From Polyangiaceae bacterium (GTDB taxonomy: Bacteria; Myxococcota_A; Polyangia; Polyangiales; Polyangiaceae), in assembly GCA_029261965.1 (NCBI GenBank), contig JAJDAH010000135.1, positions 1-39,399 on the forward strand: DNA of 39,399 nucleotides. Reading direction: 5' to 3'. A program made the position numbers and the translations under genes. Below, piece by piece: positions 33,078-39,399 of this stretch. Below the pieces are notes generated by a model. That model saw only the letters and a program-made list of their open reading frames with translations, searched no databases and was not told where the DNA came from. Position 1 is the stretch's first letter, and every line of letters starts with the position of its first letter.

Positions 33078-33665
33078 ATGGCTGCCGATGCTGCTCATCG
33101 CCGGGCGACCTACGAGGACGTGCTCGAAGCGCCTGAGAACATGATCGCAGAGGTGCTCGACGGGGAGCTCCACCTGCAGCCCCGCCCGGCGGCTCGCCAT
33201 TCCGCTGTGACCAGTGCGCTCGGCGAGGAGTTGGGTCCGCCCTTCAAACGCGGTCGTGGGGGTCCGGGCGGCTGGATCATTCTCGATGAGCCGGAGGTGC
33301 ACTTGGGCGAGGACGTGCTCGTTCCAGACCTCGCCGGCTGGAAACGCGCCAGGCTCCCGGCCATCGGCGACGAGGCCTACTTCGAGCTGGCGCCGGATTG
33401 CGTTTGCGAGGTGCTGTCTCCGGCGACGGAGAAGCGCGATCGCGTCGCAAAGCTGGCGATCTACGCCCGCGAGCAGGTCCCCAACGCGTGGCTGATCAAT
33501 CCCACGCAACGCACGCTCGAAGTGTTTCGTCTGCAGGGCGACCAATGGTTGACGCTCGGCGTGCACCACGACGATCAGCGTGTGCGCGCCGAGCCTTTCG
33601 AGGCCATCGAGCTCGATCTGGCCGTGCTGTGGGCGGACCTGGCGCTCGGGGACGGCGCGAAGTAG
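33078..33665 (+). CDS. Uma2-family putative PD-(D/E)XK nuclease
   Basis: A 195-residue protein from the ATG at 33078; the frame is open to 33003 but the homologous region begins with TYEDVLEAPENM. It follows the Uma2 (DUF820) pattern: E-V-L-D-G-E-L-H-L, R-H-S-x-V-T-S-A-L, a VLVPDLAGW strand and CEVLSPATEKRDR, giving Glu25, Asp84, Glu111 and Lys119 as candidate metal and catalytic residues. YAREQVPNAWLINP and a R-T-L-E-V-F-R-L strand complete the fold. Uma2 genes are abundant and mobile in cyanobacteria and myxobacteria; their biological role is not settled. About 200 bp with no gene separate it from the Fic unit. Confidence 0.85.
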   Translation: MAADAAHRRATYEDVLEAPENMIAEVLDGELHLQPRPAARHSAVTSALGEELGPPFKRGRGGPGGWIILDEPEVHLGEDVLVPDLAGWKRARLPAIGDEAYFELAPDCVCEVLSPATEKRDRVAKLAIYAREQVPNAWLINPTQRTLEVFRLQGDQWLTLGVHHDDQRVRAEPFEAIELDLAVLWADLALGDGAK

Positions 33666-33976
33666 CCAACTCGACGGCGCCACGAAGCCGCCCAGTCACC
33701 GTTCGGGCCTACGTGCTCTCGAACCGCCGACCCTTAGGCACAGGGCCCGTAGCAACCACGAACCTGGGACTACCGGGGCAAGTCAAGGCCCGGCGTGCTC
33801 GCGCTCGCGGCGAAATGGCGCCGCCCGAATCGCTACGGCAGTCCGCAATTTGGGGCGTCCACGACCTTTTGGTTCAACTCTGAATCGCACAAGCTCAGCC
33901 CGATTTCTCGAACTTCATGACGTTCGTCGAAGAAGCCGTCGGTCAGTGCCGCGAAAGTCGATGACTGCCTACACCC
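33666..33976. other. Non-coding gap between the Uma2 gene and a convergent lipoprotein gene
   Basis: About 310 bp with only short overlapping frames. A segment around 33705-33770 has tRNA-end-like words (TCGAACC) but does not fold into a cloverleaf. I see no terminator with a T-run. Confidence 0.4.
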
Positions 33977-34987
33977 TCACGGTTCGCATGCGGGGCGGGA
34001 TTGCTCCGACGCCACCGGGAGCATCTCGCAAGCGAAGTAGAGTTCAGCCGGGACCTCGCCGTGGGCGGAAACCGGATGCATTGCGAAGGTCCCCTGCAGA
34101 GATTGCATGACCGGTTCGTACACCTCGCCGGTCAGCCTGCCGCATGGGAGGTTCGGGTCCGTGCTCGTCAATGTCAGCTGGATGTCCCAGCGTTGCGCCG
34201 CCGGAAGGATCGGGTTCGCCTCCAACGGAAACGTGTGTTCGGGGAGGTCGATCACTAGCGCTTCGGACGTGAGGTGGAATTCGATGGAATCCGAAAACGC
34301 TTCAACTTCGCGGGTCTGTTCGCAGGCTGCGACTCCGCGATACCTCAGCGTTCCACGGACGCTAGAGTCGGGTTGGGCCTCGGCCGTGTCGATCTCGAGC
34401 TGGGAGAGAATCGGGAACTGTTCCGCGGTGTCAATTCCGGTGCTTAGGGCGAGGAAGTAGAGGCCTGGCAGCGTCGAAGGATCCGGAAGCTCGACCGAAC
34501 CGGGTGGTGGAGGACAAGGATCGCGGCAGACATCGAAGCTCTTGTCGCATTCGAGCCCTGACTCGCAGTCGCCGTATTGAAACAAACTGCGGCATGGCTC
34601 TCCCAGTTTCCTGTCGCCAGCAAACACCGGGCACGGTACCGGGCATTCTGTCAGGGCAGTCGACGGGCCGTCGCATGTAGCTTCCGTCCAGAGCTCGAGT
34701 TGCTGGTTCGCGCACTCCGAATCGAACCGGAGCCCGAAGTTCTCTGCGCTCGTGAAGGAGTGGTTCCACTCCTCGCGCGTTCTTGCAATACACTCCGCCA
34801 ACCGAGTGGCGCGCTCTTCGGGATCCAGGAATGAGGCAGCGCTGCTGCACTCGACTTGGAGCTCGCACACGATCTCGGCGCGTTCATCCGCGTACTCGGA
34901 AGACGTCAAAGTGCCGGGCCGCCCGCCGTTGCACGCGACGCACCAAACACTAACCGCCAGCGCAACTAGTTTCCGGCCTCGGCGCAC
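33977..34987 (-). CDS. Cys-rich lipoprotein, paralogous at its N-terminus to the one at 5133-6200
   Basis: A 336-residue protein with a signal (MRRGRKLVALAVSVWCV) and a lipobox ending in Cys (VAC). Residues about 30-150 follow the same order as the lipoprotein at 5133-6200: a C-x5-C pair, an E-C helix, G-L-R/T-F/Y-D-x-x-C, a Cys-rich turn, then G-E-P-C and C-x-x-G-L-x-C with a D-P-C. After a Pro-rich linker (PCPPPPG) a beta-rich domain (about 165-320) follows with no recognised family. Probable surface protein. It is transcribed in the same direction as the gene at 35060-37039, with a 72-bp gap. Confidence 0.65.
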   Translation of the reverse strand: MRRGRKLVALAVSVWCVACNGGRPGTLTSSEYADERAEIVCELQVECSSAASFLDPEERATRLAECIARTREEWNHSFTSAENFGLRFDSECANQQLELWTEATCDGPSTALTECPVPCPVFAGDRKLGEPCRSLFQYGDCESGLECDKSFDVCRDPCPPPPGSVELPDPSTLPGLYFLALSTGIDTAEQFPILSQLEIDTAEAQPDSSVRGTLRYRGVAACEQTREVEAFSDSIEFHLTSEALVIDLPEHTFPLEANPILPAAQRWDIQLTLTSTDPNLPCGRLTGEVYEPVMQSLQGTFAMHPVSAHGEVPAELYFACEMLPVASEQSRPACEP

Positions 34988-35059
34988 GGGTCTGGCTAGC
35001 TTCGACGTCGGCGTGCTGCAACCAAATTCCGCGCCCTTGATCCCATGATGTCGAGACGC

Positions 35060-37039
35060 TCACAGCGAGCGAAGGTAGCTCGTCAAATCTTCGATCTCTC
35101 GAGCCGTCAGATGCGAGGTTCGGCCGTGTTCGTCGCCGCCGCCACACTCGGGGTCGAATCTGGCTTCCAGCGTGGGCGCGCAGCCGGTGTGAATGAACGG
35201 CGCGCGGTAGCCGACGCCGACTAGCGAGGGGACCTGCAAGAGGTGGGTCGGTGGCGTCGTGCCGACGTTGAAGCTGCCCGCGCGCGTGTGCTTGGGGCCG
35301 GTATGGCACGAGACGCAGCCGACCTCCGACGATTCGAAGACCGCTCGTCCGCGCAGGGCTGAGGGATCGTCAGGCGCGACGATCGGCGCCGGCGGCGTCA
35401 ACGAAAAGATCCAACCAGCCAACGCATTCAGCCGTTCCGGGCTTTGTCTCAGCCCGCCCATGCGACCGACGAAAACTTCGTCCATCAAGGTCTCGAGGTT
35501 CTTCATGTCGCCGTCCCAATGAAACGGCGCGGTGCCTTCCAGGCCCACGTTGAGCGACTGGGTGCGTCGATCGCCGATCGGGTCGAAACGCCACACTCGT
35601 CCGTCCTCGCCCCCTTCGACGTGGCACGACACGCACGCAATCCCCGCACCGGTGTTTCGATGGAAGATTTCGTGGCCAGTATCGAAGACGCTCCGTGTCT
35701 CGAGGCTCAAGATGTCCTTCTTCACTCCTACAGGGTCGTCGAGAAAATGCAGCGCGGCAGGCTCGCGCGTCTGTACGATCATCCAAGGGGCGCCGCGTCG
35801 CGCGGCATCGTCGGTGCCGGGTGAGAACGCCACCGCGGTCGACTGACCCTCGAGGTTCGTGCGGAAACCGGTTTCCGCACAATTGTCGGCCACACCCGCC
35901 ACGGCTGACTCCAACAACGGAGTGAGCTCGTACACGCTCAGTGCACCTGGCGATCCGGCATTGCCTGCGTGCACGACAGCCACCCACCTGCGGTCGGGAG
36001 AAACCGCGGCGTCCACCGTCAGCACGCCGTGCATGAGTGGCATTCCAGCGCGAACCTCCCCATTCGGGCCCACTGCGCTCACCGTCGACTGGACGACGGA
36101 TCCGCAGGAGACCTCCGAGGGGTTTTCGACGCTGCTGCCGCCACTGACGCCATACTCGCTGTCGTCCGATGGTGGCTCGGGCGTCTGGACGGGGGGATCG
36201 GTTCGGTCCACCGGTTCGATCCCGATCACGCCCGAGCGAGCGTACTGGTGCAGGAGCGCGGACCAACCCAAACCCATCGGCACCATTCTCCAACCGACCG
36301 CCGGGTCCAGCGACGAGGTCCGCTCCGGGCGGACGCCGACTTCGCCGGTCGATTCGTCGAAGAACTCGACAGGGGGGATCTGGTGGAGCAGCGACCGGGG
36401 GCGGATGCGCCGGGCGACCTCGCCGACGGCGTCCATCTCGAGCACCTCCGCCGTCTTGAACCGACTGACACGAAGCACGTCGCCCATGACGAGCACATCC
36501 CGCAGATCCACGTCGAGGTGGAGGCGCCGCGTGATGGATCCATCGAGCTCGGTCATGCTGACGAGTTGGCCGCCGGCGCATGCGACGTGAATCAACCCGT
36601 TCGCCGCGTCGTAGGCAATGCCTCGCGGCGCGCCGCAGACATCCACTCGCGAAACCGCCACACCGGTCTCGAGATCGATCGATGCGACGGCGCCGCCGCG
36701 CCGGAGCACGACGTGAGCGCGACCGGCGCTACCTTCGATGACTCGACCCGGTTCGTCTCCCGCGAGCAGAGTCACGGTGTGAACCAGACGCCTGCCCTCG
36801 ACGTCGGCCAGCCAGACGACGTCACGGTCGGGATCGGCCGCGACCGCCCAGCGACCATCGGACGTAATCGTGAGCGTCCCCCCGCTGATCGGCCGCGGTG
36901 GCTCCGCCGCTGTCTGAACCGGCCGGTCGTCGAGCGGAACGAAGACCTTCGGCGAGTCGTCGTCCCTCGAGCCACAGGACACCATCAGCGCCGCCATCAG
37001 CGGCAAACAAACACCCGAGCGACACGTCGACTTCGTCAT
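35060..37039 (-). CDS. Beta-propeller/di-heme cytochrome c lipoprotein (MauG/CcpA-related)
   Basis: A 659-residue protein with a lipoprotein signal (lipobox MVSC, Cys22). Residues about 50-400 contain propeller-like repeats (GGTLTITSDGRWAVAADPDR, V-W-L-A-D-V, GRAHVVLRRGGAVASIDLETG and later VSPDRRWVAVVHAGN), resembling YVTN/quinohemoprotein blades. The C-terminal part holds two c-type heme motifs, CVSCH near 469 and CVSCH near 573, with the surrounding H-W-D-G and L-x-V-P-S-L-x-G elements of bacterial di-heme peroxidase/MauG-type proteins. It would work in the periplasm as an electron carrier or peroxidase-like oxidase. Substrate unknown. It runs with the lipoprotein gene downstream. Confidence 0.8.
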   Translation of the reverse strand: MTKSTCRSGVCLPLMAALMVSCGSRDDDSPKVFVPLDDRPVQTAAEPPRPISGGTLTITSDGRWAVAADPDRDVVWLADVEGRRLVHTVTLLAGDEPGRVIEGSAGRAHVVLRRGGAVASIDLETGVAVSRVDVCGAPRGIAYDAANGLIHVACAGGQLVSMTELDGSITRRLHLDVDLRDVLVMGDVLRVSRFKTAEVLEMDAVGEVARRIRPRSLLHQIPPVEFFDESTGEVGVRPERTSSLDPAVGWRMVPMGLGWSALLHQYARSGVIGIEPVDRTDPPVQTPEPPSDDSEYGVSGGSSVENPSEVSCGSVVQSTVSAVGPNGEVRAGMPLMHGVLTVDAAVSPDRRWVAVVHAGNAGSPGALSVYELTPLLESAVAGVADNCAETGFRTNLEGQSTAVAFSPGTDDAARRGAPWMIVQTREPAALHFLDDPVGVKKDILSLETRSVFDTGHEIFHRNTGAGIACVSCHVEGGEDGRVWRFDPIGDRRTQSLNVGLEGTAPFHWDGDMKNLETLMDEVFVGRMGGLRQSPERLNALAGWIFSLTPPAPIVAPDDPSALRGRAVFESSEVGCVSCHTGPKHTRAGSFNVGTTPPTHLLQVPSLVGVGYRAPFIHTGCAPTLEARFDPECGGGDEHGRTSHLTAREIEDLTSYLRSL

Positions 37040-37139
37040 GGGACCCTCCAGTCAGCACCCACGATTGGCGCCTTCGATGTTAGTCGTTCGAGGCGCTGCG
37101 ATTGAGCGTACATCTTCGAGCGTCCCCCCAACCTACCGA

Positions 37140-37601
37140 TCAATCCGCCTGGGGCGCAGGATCGGGTCGAGGTCCCGGCCTCGTCTCGATGGGACGCTCG
37201 CTGTCGTCGCGACTTTGCCCCCGCGGCCGCGTCGTGAGACAGGGACACTCTTTCGCACACTCGAGCAATTCGAGCACCAGGTTGGCGCCCGTGTGGCTCG
37301 TACAAACCTCGGGGGCCCGGCTCGGCTGGCATTCGGCAGTTTCCACCGCACACGGAAGCGCCTCGGCACAGTAAGGGTTATTGATACACGCAACGTACGT
37401 GTCGAGGCAGATCGTGCAGGCGCAATAGTCGAACGGATGGCTCGCATTCTCGAGACACAGTGCCCGCGGACTGGTGCTCGTATCGATTGGATTCGCCGGG
37501 CCTTCGACGGGATCCGGCATGGGATCCGCGCCTCGGTCACTCCCGCACCCGAACGCCGTGAGCGCGATGAGCAGAGGGCCCGAAACCAATCGGCTCCGCA
37601 T
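37140..37601 (-). CDS. Small Cys-rich lipoprotein, function unknown
   Basis: A 153-residue protein from the ATG at 37601 (37613 is an alternative, and the frame is open to 37688). The signal MRSRLVSGPLLIALTAFGC provides the lipobox. Twelve or so Cys residues cluster at about 45-120 (YCACTIC, then CINNPYC, ALPC, AECQ, C-A-K-E-C-P-C), which suggests a compact disulfide-rich domain. The tail is basic and Pro-rich. No family recognised. Confidence 0.55.
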   Translation of the reverse strand: MRSRLVSGPLLIALTAFGCGSDRGADPMPDPVEGPANPIDTSTSPRALCLENASHPFDYCACTICLDTYVACINNPYCAEALPCAVETAECQPSRAPEVCTSHTGANLVLELLECAKECPCLTTRPRGQSRDDSERPIETRPGPRPDPAPQAD

Positions 37602-37838
37602 GCTCCCAAGCATGAAGGGCGACCGGCCGGAGCGCAACACCGAACGAGCCCGGACGCTTCTCGACACGCGCTGAAGCGAGCGGCACATCCCCGCGCGACA
37701 GCCTCACCCCCGGAGGTCGACGTACCGCCAGCTTCGTCGTGTCCCGAGCTACTGCCACCGACTCCCGTCTAGACCCCCAACCGCTCATTGTTGCGTGTGA
37801 GCTCATCTGCCTGAGATCCGCGTGTTAGGATGCTCACG

Positions 37839-38144
37839 ATGAAGCGGCCGCTCCTCATCTCAGCCCTTGCCGGGGCTCTTCTGACGGCCTGCCTCCAACG
37901 GTCGATGACCCCCGGCGAGGTCCGAATCGCCGAGAACGATCCCATCGTCATGATCGAGGCAGGCAACATGGAGTTCGACGGGGGGAAGCTCTTCGTTAGA
38001 TACCTGATCGACCGCTCGACTCGCACGTGCTGGGTCAAGGTCGGTGGAAGCCACGAACGACTGAGATGCTGCGAGCTCGCCCGCGTCCCGGCCGCGCGTC
38101 AGTACATCACCTGGGCTACTCCCGAGAGTTGCCCCACCGACTAG
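37839..38144 (+). CDS. Small lipoprotein, function unknown
   Basis: A 101-residue protein. AGGA at 37827-37830 lies 8 nt before the ATG at 37839, which I prefer over the ATG at 37830. The signal MKRPLLISALAGALLTAC provides the lipobox. The mature part is small, with C-W-V-K and a double Cys (RCCE). It ends 10 bp before the barrel-like protein gene and is probably co-transcribed with it. Confidence 0.65.
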   Translation: MKRPLLISALAGALLTACLQRSMTPGEVRIAENDPIVMIEAGNMEFDGGKLFVRYLIDRSTRTCWVKVGGSHERLRCCELARVPAARQYITWATPESCPTD

Positions 38145-38154
38145 GGGGAAACAC

Positions 38155-39003
38155 GTGAACGGGTTGGCTCCGCCTTCGAGCCACTTAGTGGAGCGCGCCC
38201 TCGTGGGTCTCGTCGCAGCCGCCATGCTCACGTGGTCGACGGACGTTCGGGCGCAAGCGAGCGCCGCGACGGGGACGGGGTGGGGGCCCGTCGTCGGAGG
38301 TCAGGGCATCGGCCCCGTCGGCCGCGCGTGGGGTGAGGTGGGCTTCATGCATCGCGACGGCGCTTCGGTACTGAGCCCGCTCGTCGGTGGCGCGGTCTTC
38401 ATGACCGAGTCCATCGAGCTCGACGCCGTCTTCCCGGCAGCCTTTCTCATTGGAGACGAGAACGCGGCCGTCATCGGGAACATCAATTTGGGCGTTGCTC
38501 ACTTCGCCAGCACCGATCGCGGGCGCCAACGCGTGGGTCTGGCCGTCGGTCTGCCGACAGCTCGAGCCGACAATTTCGAGGAGGGGTTCACCCTCGACAC
38601 CGCCGCCCTCATGCGCGTCGAGCAGGAGCTCTGGTTCTGGCCAGTGGACGCCATTCCGATCACGGTCCCACTTCACACGGAGCTCAAGTGGCGGTTCATG
38701 ATCTTGATGAGCGACATTGCCGTGAGCGCCTGGGTGCCGATCGGCGATCGTGCAGATCCGGAAGTCATCTTCCAAATCACTCCCACCTATGGATTCGAGC
38801 TCGGCGCGACTGGCATCATCGGATGGCGTATCCCCATAATCCTCGCGACCCTGCCAACAGGCGGTCAAATAGGTTTGGAGCCCTTCCTCCGATTCGGCCA
38901 TCGGGTGTTCTTCATCGCCCGCGGCACTCTCACATTCGATCACGACCCCAATAGCGACGAGATACTCTACGGCGCGCATACCGGCATGGGGGCCACGTTT
39001 TGA
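38155..39003 (+). CDS. Outer-membrane beta-barrel-like protein, function unknown
   Basis: A 282-residue protein with a GTG start and GGGGGA about 8 nt upstream. A Sec signal with cleavage near RAQA-S (about 35) is followed by alternating hydrophobic strands, Gly-rich turns (GPVGRAWGEVGFMHRDGASVL, shown here by its core GRAWGEVGF), repeated aromatic residues at strand ends, and a terminal Phe (GMGATF), as is usual for outer-membrane barrels. About ten strands can be suggested. No transporter family is recognised. It follows the small lipoprotein by 10 bp. Confidence 0.6.
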   Translation: MNGLAPPSSHLVERALVGLVAAAMLTWSTDVRAQASAATGTGWGPVVGGQGIGPVGRAWGEVGFMHRDGASVLSPLVGGAVFMTESIELDAVFPAAFLIGDENAAVIGNINLGVAHFASTDRGRQRVGLAVGLPTARADNFEEGFTLDTAALMRVEQELWFWPVDAIPITVPLHTELKWRFMILMSDIAVSAWVPIGDRADPEVIFQITPTYGFELGATGIIGWRIPIILATLPTGGQIGLEPFLRFGHRVFFIARGTLTFDHDPNSDEILYGAHTGMGATF

Positions 39004-39044
39004 GTGATCGGCGATCCGGAAAAATCCGGGGCGTTCTCGTCGCT

Positions 39045-39399
39045 TCATGCGACCGCCGCTCTCTCGAGTTTTCGGTGGAACTCGGGGTCTGTGTCACCGA
39101 CTGTTCCGAGGCCGCCGCGACCGTGGGAAAGGCCTGTATCCTCGGCGCCAGCGGCCTCGAGTGCAGCCGTAGCCAGAGCTCGGGCTTCATCTAGGTCGCC
39201 TCGATGCGCGGCGATCACGGCTCGGGCGCCGTTTGCCATGTATACCCGCCAGGGGAAAACCGGATCACCGTACGTTTCGAGTGCTTCGAGCACCTCGTCG
39301 AAGAGCTCTGAAAGCTCTTGTTCCACGGCGAGCTTCCCGAACGAGAAGCAGGCGTTCGACTGGAGTCCTGGGGACTCTTTCTCGCGCTTCAGGGCCCGC
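39045..39399 (-). CDS. Partial TPR-like protein, cut by the right window edge
   Basis: The minus-strand frame is open from the window edge to a TAG-type stop whose complement begins at 39045, giving 117 codons of the C-terminus. It has helical, acidic/Ala-rich sequence (ELSELFDEVLEALETYG, then AVIAAHRGDLDEARALATAALEAA), which resembles a TPR/solenoid repeat, and ends GRGGLGTVGDTD-x-x-F. The start lies outside the window. No function assigned. Confidence 0.55.
   Translation of the reverse strand, partial: RALKREKESPGLQSNACFSFGKLAVEQELSELFDEVLEALETYGDPVFPWRVYMANGARAVIAAHRGDLDEARALATAALEAAGAEDTGLSHGRGGLGTVGDTDPEFHRKLERAAVA

Noticed and set aside
33700-33780. tRNA-like words such as TCGAACC in the gap after the Uma2 gene
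   Set aside because: No acceptor stem, anticodon arm or cloverleaf could be folded on either strand.

Overview
The window reads as chromosomal DNA of a large-genome, GC-rich deltaproteobacterial lineage, most likely a myxobacterium (Polyangiales-like). The reasons are the strong G/C third-position bias, about fourteen predicted lipoproteins (several Cys-rich or Gly/Ser-rich), a Hanks-type Ser/Thr kinase with a membrane tail, and paired DUF1592/DUF1552 proteins. This placement is inference from gene content; there is no rRNA or other phylogenetic marker, and I found no tRNA or CRISPR array.

Layout. 1-9.0 kb: a cell-envelope region with the end of a cytochrome-like protein, a lipid-anchored PHM-type copper monooxygenase homologue, and a run of small or Cys-rich lipoproteins, one with a long Gly-Ser-Ala repeat and one with a ZU5-like domain. 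Decayed fragments lie among them (a beta-lactamase-fold serine hydrolase and the tail of a class III nucleotide cyclase). 9.0-10.06 kb: insertion-sequence relics (ISAzo13-type, then IS91-type). 10.06-12.73 kb: a TetR regulator and a Ser/Thr kinase on the minus strand. They are divergent from a plus-strand operon (12.8-19.6 kb) that encodes a lipid-anchored penicillin-acylase-family Ntn hydrolase, a DUF1592-type c-cytochrome protein, a Tat-exported DUF1552 protein and a lipoprotein. The intergenic region between them holds overlapping divergent promoter candidates around a perfect palindrome.

20.2-29.4 kb: a compact nitrate assimilation operon built largely from fused proteins: a HemD-NirB-NirD triple fusion (uroporphyrinogen-III synthase, siroheme nitrite reductase and Rieske subunit in one 1271-residue chain), a NarK-type transporter, a DmsB-DmsC fusion (iron-sulfur subunit plus membrane anchor), and a molybdopterin nitrate reductase catalytic subunit without a visible export signal. 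Together they would import nitrate, reduce it to nitrite with electrons probably taken from membrane quinol, and reduce nitrite to ammonium with NAD(P)H.

29.4-33.7 kb: an accessory stretch with a truncated DrmC/phospholipase D-like fragment, an HTTM (gamma-carboxylase-like) membrane protein with a coupled partner, a class II Fic protein overlapping a 69-codon ORF, and a Uma2-type nuclease. 34-39.4 kb: more lipoproteins, a beta-propeller/di-heme cytochrome lipoprotein, an outer-membrane-barrel-like protein, and a gene cut by the right edge. The triple-fusion nitrite reductase and the membrane-tethered, cytoplasm-facing nitrate reductase are the most distinctive system here.
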